A stretch of 14,426 nucleotides of DNA from Acidobacteriota bacterium (GTDB taxonomy: Bacteria > Acidobacteriota > Vicinamibacteria > Vicinamibacterales > CAVVIG01), in NCBI GenBank assembly GCA_003223775.1, contig QHWK01000214.1, positions 1 to 14,426 on the forward strand, given 5' to 3'. Below, in pieces: positions 6,298-12,706 of this stretch. The position numbers were made by a program, and so were the translations under genes. The stretch's first letter is position 1. The number at the start of each line of letters is the position of its first letter. The notes beneath the pieces were generated by a model that saw nothing but the letters and a program-made list of their open reading frames with translations, did no database searches and was not told the origin of the DNA.

Positions 6298-6945
6298 ATG
6301 ACCAGAGTCCCTATCCGCCTCGTGCTGGCCGACGACCATCCAATCGTGCTCCACGGCCTGCAGCAGCTCTTCGGGCGGCACGGCGAATTTGCCGTCGTCG
6401 CCACCTGCGCCGACGGCGCCACGGCCGTCGACGCCGTGAAGATGCATCATCCCGACGTCCTCGTGCTCGACTTGCGGATGGCGCCCTGGAACGGGCTCGA
6501 CGTGCTGCGCGCGCTCGCGAAGGAACAGCAGACGTGCCGCACCGTGCTGCTCACGGCCGCCGTCGCCGACGACGAGGTCGTCGAGGCGATGAAGCTCGGC
6601 GCCGTGGGGCTCGTGTTGAAGGAATCGTCGCCCGAGACCCTGCTCGACTGCATCCGCCGCGTCCACCGCGGCGAGCAGTGGATTGAGCGCGAGACGGTGA
6701 CGCGCGCGTTCAAGCGCGTGCTGACGCGCGAGGCCGCGGCGACCGAGGCCGAAGCGACCCTGACGCCGCGCGAAGTCGAGATCGTGCGGATGGTGTCGCG
6801 CGGCCTGCGCAACAAGGTGATCGCCGAGCGCCTCGCGATCTCGGAGGGCACGGTGAAGGTGCACCTGCACAACATCTACGAGAAGTTCGGCGTGGACGGG
6901 CGCCTCGAGCTCGTGCTCTGCGCGCAGGAAAAAGGGCTGGTCTAG
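6298..6945 (+). CDS. NarL/FixJ-family response regulator
   Basis: A 215-residue cytoplasmic regulator. The receiver domain (about 6-122) has the acidic pair Asp12-Asp13 (LADDHP), the phosphoacceptor Asp58 in VLDLRM, Thr86 in LLTAA and Lys108 in LVLKES, so it should be phosphorylated normally. The LuxR-type helix-turn-helix (about 154-211) contains LTPREVEIVRMVSRG, IAERLAISEGTVKVHLHNIY and ends in QEKGLV. It is expected to bind DNA as a dimer when phosphorylated. Its targets are unknown; candidates are the neighbouring receptor gene or the divergent dioxygenase gene. The likely partner is the HisKA_3 kinase at 9597-11045, the only sensor kinase in the window and of the family that pairs with NarL regulators. 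ATG 6298 gives the standard receiver start, though no clear Shine-Dalgarno site precedes it. The stop lies one base from that of the convergent receptor gene. Confidence 0.93.
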   Translation: MTRVPIRLVLADDHPIVLHGLQQLFGRHGEFAVVATCADGATAVDAVKMHHPDVLVLDLRMAPWNGLDVLRALAKEQQTCRTVLLTAAVADDEVVEAMKLGAVGLVLKESSPETLLDCIRRVHRGEQWIERETVTRAFKRVLTREAAATEAEATLTPREVEIVRMVSRGLRNKVIAERLAISEGTVKVHLHNIYEKFGVDGRLELVLCAQEKGLV

Positions 6946-6946
6946 C

Positions 6947-9379
6947 TCACCACTTCAACAGCATGTAGCCGCGCAGGATCGGCCCCACGCTGTTGGTGAA
7001 CGTCCCGAAGCGCGGATCGCCGACCACCGGGTACACCTCGCGCGGGTTGAAGTGGTTCGTCGCGTTGAACAGCTGGAAGCCGATGTCCGCGTTCCGCTTC
7101 TTCGCCGTGAACGTCTTGTAGACGATGAGATCGGTGGAGATGAACGCCGGGAAGCGGCGATCGTTCGGCGCGCCCGCGTAGAAGTAGCGGCTGTCGAGGG
7201 CCGAGTACGGAAAGCCGTCGCGCCACTCCACCACCGGCGACACGACGATGCGCCGCGGCAGATTGAACGTCCCCCACGCGAGCACGCGATTGGGCGCATC
7301 GGCCGCGAGCCGCGCGATCCCGCCCGGCTGCACGAGCGGCACGTCGAACCCCTCCGTCAGCGCGGCGAAGTCGTTCAGCTCGCCGGTGGACGTCGAGCGC
7401 ACGTAGCTCACGAACAGCTGCTGATCCTTCTCGAACGTGCGGCGCGCGGAGATCTGCAGCTCGCGGTAGCTGGCGACGCCGTCGCCGCGCACGAAGAGCA
7501 TGCCGCCCGTCCGCGGCACGTTGAGCGTCGGGAGGCGCGTGGACTCGCGCGCCGTGAAGCTGGCCTGCGCGTCGAGCCCCGGCGCGATCTGGCGCTCGAT
7601 GCCAATCGTTCCCGCGAGCGCGCGCGGCTGCCGCAGGCGGTCGACGAGCGGCTCGTACGCGATTTCGCTGATCACGGCGCCGCTCTCCGGGTCGACCTCG
7701 CGCTCGATGCGCGTCGGATAATTGCCGAACGCCTCGGCGCCGAGCGGCAGGTTGCCGACGAAGCTGCCGTAGCCCGCTTTGAGGACCGTGAGGCCCACGG
7801 CGTCGAGCGCGTACCGGAGGCCGACGCGCGCCGACGGCTGCGGCGCGCGCCTGTGCCGTCCGCGGTGGTCGAGCCGGATGCCCGCGTCGAGCTGCACGCG
7901 ATCGGTGACGTGCCAGACGTCGCGCGCGAGCAGCGCCATCGGGTAGTCGCGCACCGCGAAGTCGGCCGGCGATCCGAACGTGACCGTCCGCACGGTGCGG
8001 CCGGCGCTGTCCTCGACGTTGATCGGCGTATCGGTGACGCGGCCCGAGAGGCGCCGCGACGTGGCGCGGCCGCCGAGCGTGATGTCGTGCGTCCTGGATC
8101 TGAGCAGCGCGGCCCGCTCCCACGTGACGATCGCCGCGAGGCGCGACGCACGGCGCGTCAGCGTCGAGAACCAGTTGCCGCGCCAGCCCGACGGCGACAG
8201 GACCGACGCGCCGCTCCCGCGCGGCGTCATGTCCGCGTCGTGCATCAGCGCGCCGAACTGCATCGTGAGGATCGTCGATTGATCGACGACGAAGCGGTTC
8301 GTGACGCCGCCGAACACATCGCTCGACGAAAGGTTCGCCGCCGCGTCGTCGTCGCGGCGCGGGCTCAGCGCCGACGAATCCGTCGCGCTCGGGAAGACGA
8401 AGCCCTCGAGCGTCAGCTCGTTGCGCGGCGTCAGCCGCGCGTCGATGCGTCCGAAGACGACGGCGCTCTTCTCGACGATGTCCGGCCCCTGGCCCTGCGT
8501 GACGCCGGGCACCGGGATGCGCTCGAAATCGTATTCGACCGCCGCCACGTAGTGCGCGCGGCCGCCGGCCGCCGGCCCGCTCGCGTGCACGCGCGGGAAG
8601 ATGCCCTCCAGGCGTCCGAAGCCGGGCGTCGCGAAGCGCGGGCGCGGCACGACGCCCTGCACGCCCATCGCGAACTTGTCGCCGCCGGTGCGGCTCGCGA
8701 TCTGCACGACGCCGCCGAGGTTGTCGCCGTAGGTCACCGCGATCGGATCCCGCAGCGCATCGACGCCGCGCACCGCCTCGAACGGCAGGTTCAGCGAGGA
8801 GTTGCCGGTCGCCGGATCGGTGACGTTGAAGCCGTCGAGGAGGACGGGCGTTTCGTGGGCGCGCGCGCCGCCGAGCTGCATCAGCCCGTCGGGTCCGCGG
8901 ACGACCGAGGGGAGCAGCGGCAGCGATTCCCGCGCCTTGAGGCGGGACGACGGCAGGCGTGACACGGTCGCCGCCGTCAGGGTACTCCCGAGCAGGCTCG
9001 TCGTCGGCGAGGCGGGCGCGATCGTCGGCGCGAGCGCGATCACCGTCGTCGTCTCCTGGGCGCGTCCGATCGACAGCACGACGCGCGATGCGGTGTTCCG
9101 CGCGACGTGCGCCGTCTCGAAGCCGTCCAGCGACACGACAATCGTGTCGCCCGTGAGCGCCGGATCGATCGCGAACGTGCCGTCGGCGGCCGTCGTCAGC
9201 GTGGTGACGAGGTCAGCGCCCCGCATCAACTGCACGGTGGCGCCCGGCAGCGCCAGCCCGGTCTGATCGATCACGATCCCGTGGCCAACCTGCTCGGCCC
9301 TAACGGTGCGCCCGATCGCAGACGCCGCCGCCAGCGACAGAATCACGAGAAGAAGCCGTGCGCGCACGTGGTCCCGCAT
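6947..9379 (-). CDS. TonB-dependent receptor with carboxypeptidase-regulatory-like N-domain
   Basis: An 810-residue outer-membrane protein. Residues 1-28 are a signal peptide (RARLLLVILSLAAASAIG core). Residues about 32-105 form a carboxypeptidase-regulatory-like beta-sandwich (GIVIDQTGLALPGATVQL, ADGTFAI, VSLDGFETA). A plug domain follows (about 136-232), with RLPSSRL, PVLLDGFNVTDP and YGDNLGGVVQIASRTGG. The remainder is an Arg/Asp/aromatic-alternating beta barrel that ends in RGYMLLKW. Such proteins, in the Acidobacteriota 'Oar-like' style, move or bind large substrates using TonB energy; the ligand cannot be told, and no SusD partner is present. ATG 9379 follows AAAGGA with 11 bases spacing. 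A 636-residue plus-strand open frame over this gene is a shadow. The 3' end meets the response regulator tail to tail with one base between, so read-through in either direction would produce antisense RNA. Confidence 0.93.
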   Translation of the reverse strand: MRDHVRARLLLVILSLAAASAIGRTVRAEQVGHGIVIDQTGLALPGATVQLMRGADLVTTLTTAADGTFAIDPALTGDTIVVSLDGFETAHVARNTASRVVLSIGRAQETTTVIALAPTIAPASPTTSLLGSTLTAATVSRLPSSRLKARESLPLLPSVVRGPDGLMQLGGARAHETPVLLDGFNVTDPATGNSSLNLPFEAVRGVDALRDPIAVTYGDNLGGVVQIASRTGGDKFAMGVQGVVPRPRFATPGFGRLEGIFPRVHASGPAAGGRAHYVAAVEYDFERIPVPGVTQGQGPDIVEKSAVVFGRIDARLTPRNELTLEGFVFPSATDSSALSPRRDDDAAANLSSSDVFGGVTNRFVVDQSTILTMQFGALMHDADMTPRGSGASVLSPSGWRGNWFSTLTRRASRLAAIVTWERAALLRSRTHDITLGGRATSRRLSGRVTDTPINVEDSAGRTVRTVTFGSPADFAVRDYPMALLARDVWHVTDRVQLDAGIRLDHRGRHRRAPQPSARVGLRYALDAVGLTVLKAGYGSFVGNLPLGAEAFGNYPTRIEREVDPESGAVISEIAYEPLVDRLRQPRALAGTIGIERQIAPGLDAQASFTARESTRLPTLNVPRTGGMLFVRGDGVASYRELQISARRTFEKDQQLFVSYVRSTSTGELNDFAALTEGFDVPLVQPGGIARLAADAPNRVLAWGTFNLPRRIVVSPVVEWRDGFPYSALDSRYFYAGAPNDRRFPAFISTDLIVYKTFTAKKRNADIGFQLFNATNHFNPREVYPVVGDPRFGTFTNSVGPILRGYMLLKW

Positions 9380-9407
9380 GTACGTCGATGTCCTTTAGAG
9401 AACCTTC

Positions 9408-9413
9408 ATTGTA
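9408..9413 (-). promoter_or_regulatory. Candidate -10 element of the receptor gene
   Basis: On the minus strand TACAAT lies 28 bases before the ATG at 9379, in a locally AT-richer stretch between the gene start and the repeat array. It matches five of six positions of TATAAT. No good -35 is seen 16-18 bases upstream. Confidence 0.35.
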
Positions 9414-9490
9414 CCGTATCGCGAGATTGTCGGTGCGACGAGCGGGTTTCAGAATTGCACGTTAGCGCCTGCGTTTCAGGCCCGGCTCCC

Positions 9491-9574
9491 GATCCAGGAT
9501 CCGATCCTGGATCCGATCCTGGATCCGATCCTGGATCTGATCCTGGATCTGATCCTGGATCTGATCCTGGATCC
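9491..9574. repeat. Seven-copy 12-bp tandem repeat with hairpin potential
   Basis: Seven contiguous units of GATCCTGGATC plus C or T run without interruption. The first unit differs by one base (GATCCAGGATCC), the next two and the last end in C, and units four to six end in T. Unit one and unit two form a near-perfect palindrome: GATCCAGGATC (9491-9501), one base, then its exact reverse complement (9503-9513). The array lies in the 217-base gap between the kinase stop (9597) and the receptor start (9379), both on the minus strand. A plus-strand open frame reads it as a DPGS repeat, but nothing else in that frame supports a gene. Confidence 0.9.
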
Positions 9575-9596
9575 CACGAATCAATCGTGAAACGCG

Positions 9597-11045
9597 CTAG
9601 AACCGGGAATCGAGACCCTCACTCTTCGGGAGGTGCACCTCGACGCGGGAACCCGTCGGCGACGACTCGATGCTCAGAGTGCCGCCGAGCTCTTCCACGC
9701 GCTCGCGCAGGCTGACCGGCGCGGCGTGGGACGCGATCAGCGCGTCGTGCTCCATCCGGCCGCGAAATGGAAACCCGCGGCCGTCGTTGCTGACGACCAC
9801 GCGTAGCGATCGATCGTCGTCCTGCTGCACTTCGACCGAGACCCGCGACGGATGCGCGTGCTTGAACGCGTTGACGGCGGCCTCGCGCACCATCAGCCGG
9901 ACGCCGTCCTCGACGTCGGCGCGCAGCGCGAGGTCGGGCGGCGCGACGCGCACCGTGATCGGCGCCTGCCACTCGGCGCTGAGGCGATCGCGCAGCGCCT
10001 CGAGCGCGCGCGCCAGCGCGCCGGGCTCGCCGGCGCGGCGCGGCGTCGGCTTGAGGTCGTCGATGAAGCGCCGAAGCTCGCGCTGCTCGATCGCGATCGC
10101 GCGCTCGATCGCGAGCAGGTGATCGCCCACCGCGACGCCGCCGACCTTCTGATCGGCGAGCGCCTGCAGCTGAAACCGGATCGCGGTGAGCGACTGCAGG
10201 ACGCCGTCGTGCAGGTCGCGCGCGACGCGGATGCGATCCTCGCGCACCGCCACCTGCTGCATGCGATCGTGGATGGCGAGCTGCTCGAGCGAGTTGCCGA
10301 CCTCGCGCGCGACGATCTCGATGAGCGGCGTCACCTCGGGGCCGGTCGCCGGCACGCCGATGAAGAACACGCGGCCGCGCAGATGCTCGACCTCGAACGG
10401 CGCCGAGGCGTCCGCGTCTTCGCCGCGCGGGCCGACGCAGGCGAGCGTCGCGCCGTCGCGCAGATCGACACCGAGGCGCGTCTGCTCGTCGGTGGGCGCG
10501 ATGCGGCCGATCGTGGGCGACGCGCCGTCCGACTCCGCGACGTACAGCCACGGCTCGTCTTCCGATTCCCACGCCGCGACGACGCGGAGGCAGCCGACGA
10601 CGGCGGCGGCGTGCGCGAGCAGCCGGCGCGCGCCGGCGGCGAGGCCGGCGTCCGCGAACGTCGGCCAGCCGCTCACCTTGCGCAGCGTCGTGAGCGCCGC
10701 GTGCAGTTCGTCGAGCGCGCGGCGCTGCGCGTCCTCGGCGCGCTTGCGCGCGGAGCTCACCCAGGCCATCACGACGGCGACGGCCGTGAACACCGCGAGA
10801 CGAATCGCGTCGTCGGGGCCGATGCTGAGCGAGTAGCGCGGCGGGACGAAAAAGTACGCGAGCGACATCGCCGACAGCACCGTGGCGAGGAGCGCGGGGC
10901 CGTAGCCGCCGTACATCGCCACGGTAAGCACAGCCGGAAAGAACAGCAGCGAGATGCTGGGACCCATCCACGGCTGCATCAGGAACGTCGCCAGGGTGGC
11001 GACGGCGACGCTGACGACGGCCGCGGCATAGGCGGAGGCGCTCAC
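9597..11045 (-). CDS. Membrane sensor histidine kinase (DUF4118-like membrane domain, HisKA_3)
   Basis: A 482-residue inner-membrane kinase. Residues 1-97 hold four closely spaced hydrophobic segments with FFVPPRYSLSIG (65-76), the signature of the KdpD-type DUF4118 membrane module. A linker helix (about 98-125) and a GAF-like region (about 127-255) follow. The HisKA_3 dimerisation helix has DRIRVARDLHDGVLQSL with phosphoacceptor His279. The HATPase domain shows the N box REAAVNAFKHA (388-398, Asn392), the G1 box NDGRGFPF (420-427) and GGTLSIESSPTGSRVEVHLP (454-473). The protein should autophosphorylate His279 and pass phosphate to a NarL-type regulator, most simply the one at 6298-6945. The start is a GTG at 11045; no Shine-Dalgarno site is visible, but TAGAAT lies six bases upstream, suggesting a leaderless message. 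A 508-residue antisense frame is a shadow. Confidence 0.92.
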   Translation of the reverse strand: MSASAYAAAVVSVAVATLATFLMQPWMGPSISLLFFPAVLTVAMYGGYGPALLATVLSAMSLAYFFVPPRYSLSIGPDDAIRLAVFTAVAVVMAWVSSARKRAEDAQRRALDELHAALTTLRKVSGWPTFADAGLAAGARRLLAHAAAVVGCLRVVAAWESEDEPWLYVAESDGASPTIGRIAPTDEQTRLGVDLRDGATLACVGPRGEDADASAPFEVEHLRGRVFFIGVPATGPEVTPLIEIVAREVGNSLEQLAIHDRMQQVAVREDRIRVARDLHDGVLQSLTAIRFQLQALADQKVGGVAVGDHLLAIERAIAIEQRELRRFIDDLKPTPRRAGEPGALARALEALRDRLSAEWQAPITVRVAPPDLALRADVEDGVRLMVREAAVNAFKHAHPSRVSVEVQQDDDRSLRVVVSNDGRGFPFRGRMEHDALIASHAAPVSLRERVEELGGTLSIESSPTGSRVEVHLPKSEGLDSRF

Positions 11046-11051
11046 GGCCGG

Positions 11052-11057
11052 ATTCTA
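11052..11057 (-). promoter_or_regulatory. -10 element for a possibly leaderless kinase message
   Basis: On the minus strand TAGAAT ends six bases before the GTG at 11045. That places the expected transcription start at or next to the start codon, and there is no Shine-Dalgarno site in between. No good -35 is found, so the call rests on the -10 match and spacing. Confidence 0.4.
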
Positions 11058-11067
11058 GCCCGCGCAG

Positions 11068-11095
11068 TTGACAGATCGCCCCGCCGGCCTAGATT
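11068..11095 (+). promoter_or_regulatory. Plus-strand sigma-70-like promoter in the gene-free region
   Basis: TTGACA (11068-11073), a perfect -35 consensus, is followed after 16 bases by TAGATT (11090-11095), four of six matches to TATAAT. It points away from the kinase gene into a stretch of about 240 bases with no clear gene, and towards the 3' end of the convergent gene ending at 11341. Confidence 0.35.
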
Positions 11096-11340
11096 GGATC
11101 TGGCGCCGTCGCGGTCCGACGTTTGGCATTTTGTCGAGCGTCGCCGGCGACTTCGGCGCGGAACGCCCTGCTGGTCCGTGCAGGTCATGCGGCTGGTCAG
11201 GCTTTATCGCCACCACCACCGCAGATGCGCTCCGTCGGCCTGGAACCGAGAGGAACCAGCCGAGCGAGCCGCCCTCGGATCGTCAGGGCGTTTCTTTGTA
11301 CTGACGGTGTCGGGGACTTCCAGCCCCGAGCCCCCGGCCC
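11096..11340. other. Gene-free stretch with inverted repeats near its right end
   Basis: Together with the promoter-like sites, bases 11046-11340 have no supported gene. Two short plus-strand open frames cross it, but neither has a ribosome-binding site or a recognisable domain. Near the right end are two successive inverted repeats: CGTCAG (11281-11286) with CTGACG (11301-11306), and TCGGGG (11310-11315) with CCCCGA (11324-11329). Confidence 0.5.
11310..11329 (-). terminator. Hairpin downstream of the 11341 gene, possible terminator
   Basis: TCGGGG (11310-11315), an eight-base loop and CCCCGA form a perfect 6-bp stem starting about 11 bases past the stop of the minus-strand gene. No run of T follows on either strand, so it is not a classic intrinsic terminator; it may instead protect the transcript 3' end. 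Confidence 0.35.
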
Positions 11341-11886
11341 CTACGAGGTCTTCTTCACCTGTCCGAGCAGCGCGGTGAGAATCTGCGCGTAGCGTTCGTC
11401 GGCGTCGGCGAACGTCTTCTGATAATCCTGCTCCGACAGCTTCTGCGCCTTCCAGTCCGAGTTGAACATCGTCTGCTTGCCGCCGATCTCGACGATGTCG
11501 AACGCCTGGTTCTCGTCGCGCTTCGCCTTCAGGCCGTCGGCGCCCGGATCCTGGATGAAGATCTTCGAGCCGGCGGCGGCGGCGCCGTTCAGATCCATGT
11601 AGACGTCGCGATATTCCTTCTTGCCGAGGCGATCGTTCAGCAGCTGCGGCACCGAGTACTTGCCGGAGATCACGAGGAGCTGTCCCGGGAAATACAGCGC
11701 GGCGACGAACACGTCGTTCGCCACGGCGTCCTTCGCGGCGATGCTATCGAGCTTGCCGGCGTCCATGGCCGCCGCGAGCTGCTTGGCGAGCGGCGCGGAC
11801 TTCGACTCCTGCGCGGAGGCAGGCGCAGGGAACGTGAGCGCGAGCACGAGGACGGCTCCGGAAACCACTCGCATCGTCGGCTGCAT
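11341..11886 (-). CDS. Exported protein of unknown function
   Basis: A 181-residue protein from ATG 11886, backed by a GGGAGGGG ribosome-binding site seven to eight bases upstream. Residues about 1-25 are a signal peptide (MRVVSGAVLVLALTF core, ASAQ cleavage). The mature protein is rich in Lys, Asp, Gln and Ala and starts with a helical KSAPLAKQLAAAMDAGKLDSIAAKD segment in which a general periplasmic location fits. A middle strand region (VFVAALYFPGQLLVISGKYS) precedes YMDLNGAAAAGSKIFIQDPG, and the end is helical (YQKTFADADERYAQILTALL). No catalytic motif, cysteine or membrane segment is seen in the mature part. I do not recognise the family. A second in-frame ATG four codons in is possible but lies farther from the ribosome-binding site. 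Confidence 0.85.
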   Translation of the reverse strand: MQPTMRVVSGAVLVLALTFPAPASAQESKSAPLAKQLAAAMDAGKLDSIAAKDAVANDVFVAALYFPGQLLVISGKYSVPQLLNDRLGKKEYRDVYMDLNGAAAAGSKIFIQDPGADGLKAKRDENQAFDIVEIGGKQTMFNSDWKAQKLSEQDYQKTFADADERYAQILTALLGQVKKTS

Positions 11887-11967
11887 GGGACCCCTCCCGG
11901 GTAGTAGCGGCGTGATACGAGGGCTGTTCTACCACCGGCCGAGCGCCGGCGCAATCACTAGATGGTG

Positions 11968-12390
11968 TTAGATGAAGAGCGCGTCTTCTTCTTCGCCGCG
12001 CGCCTGCCGGCTGCGGGCGTGCCGCAGGTCGCGGACGGCCCGGAAGGCCGCCCGGAAGGCGCTCAGGAGGGCGCGCCCCTCGCGGGCCGGGGCGATGACG
12101 GACGCCTGCACCAGATTGAGCGTTTCGTCGACGCGGACGCTCAGGTCGGCGAACAGCTTGTCGGCGCGCTCCACCTGCGCGCTGGCGAGCTGCGCGGCGC
12201 GCGCGGCGTCGCGCGCGATCGCGTTCAAGTGGCCGAAGAGCGGCTTCACCTCGCGTTCGAACTGATCGGCGAGCCGGCCGACGCGCTTCGCCGCGGCCGC
12301 GGCCGCGACGATCACCGCAATCTGCACGACGGCGATCGCGAGCGCCGCGAGCGCGATCAGGCCGAGGAACACATCACGCCAGACGATCAC
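11968..12390 (-). CDS. One-span helical membrane protein, YtxG/DUF948-like
   Basis: A 140-residue protein starting at GTG 12390 (reading M-I-V-W-R-D). One N-terminal membrane segment (about 6-34, rich in Ala, Ile and Val) is followed by a long amphipathic helix with alternating Ala, Arg, Glu and Leu (about 36-125) and a charged tail ending in EEEDALFI. The layout resembles DUF948/YtxG proteins, which in Firmicutes sit next to YtxH; the sequence itself is too low in distinctive residues to be sure. The GTG overlaps the TGA of the YtxH-like gene by four bases (GTGA), indicating translational coupling and fixing the start. The longer frame reaching 12675 is the shadow of the YtxH-like gene. A CCGGC-GCCGG inverted repeat lies just downstream (about 11937-11951) and may mark the transcript end. 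Confidence 0.8.
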   Translation of the reverse strand: MIVWRDVFLGLIALAALAIAVVQIAVIVAAAAAAKRVGRLADQFEREVKPLFGHLNAIARDAARAAQLASAQVERADKLFADLSVRVDETLNLVQASVIAPAREGRALLSAFRAAFRAVRDLRHARSRQARGEEEDALFI

Positions 12391-12659
12391 GCGTTGTCCC
12401 GGCGCGCCTGCTGATACGCCTCGCGGCCGCGCTCGATCGCGGTGGACAGCGTCTCGCGTCCCTGGTTGATGACGTCGCGCCCCTTGGCGGCGGCCTCCGC
12501 GGCGCGGGCGCGCGCCTCGGCGGCCCTGTCGCCCAGATAGTCGCGCGTGTCGCGTCCGCTCGCCGGCGCGTAGAGCAGCGCCAGCGCCGCGCCGCTCACC
12601 GCGCCTAGAATGAACGCGAGAAGAATGCTGCCCGCCCCCGCTCCCTCGTCTCGTGACAT
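12387..12659 (-). CDS. YtxH-domain protein
   Basis: A 90-residue protein from ATG 12659, with GGAGG five bases upstream. After a short MSRDEGAGAG leader, residues 11-30 form one membrane segment, and the sequence then reads LALLYAPASGRDTRDYLGDRA, matching the 'LLFAPKSGKETR' signature of the YtxH family. The rest is a charged Ala/Arg/Glu-rich helix. YtxH proteins are small stress-associated membrane proteins of unknown mechanism. The gene lies 47 bases downstream of the MlaD-like gene on the same strand and overlaps the next gene by four bases, so the mla-like genes and this pair may form one transcript. Confidence 0.88.
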   Translation of the reverse strand: MSRDEGAGAGSILLAFILGAVSGAALALLYAPASGRDTRDYLGDRAAEARARAAEAAAKGRDVINQGRETLSTAIERGREAYQQARRDNA

Positions 12660-12706
12660 TCGTGCCTCCGCCCATTCACACTCGGTTGCAAGATCGATGT
12701 CGCGCG

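Noticed and set aside
7052..8962. 636-residue open frame on the plus strand
   Set aside because: It is antisense to the receptor gene, is Arg/Ala-rich, and shows no domain; the minus-strand frame has signal peptide, plug and barrel.
9491..9574. CRISPR-like array
   Set aside because: The units are contiguous 12-mers without spacers and there are no cas genes, so this is a plain tandem repeat.
9107..9715. Plus-strand frame encoding a DPGS repeat protein
   Set aside because: The repeat is only the 12-bp array read in one frame. The rest is antisense to the receptor and kinase genes, with no ribosome-binding site or signal peptide.
11068..11304. 78-residue plus-strand frame containing PCRSCGWSGF, which looked like half a zinc ribbon
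   Set aside because: There is only one CxxC pair, the start codon is TTG within the promoter-like site, and no ribosome-binding site is present; at most a decayed fragment.
9852..11378. 508-residue open frame on the plus strand
   Set aside because: It is antisense to the sensor kinase, whose H, N and G boxes are intact; its composition is Arg/Asp/Ala-rich as expected for a shadow.
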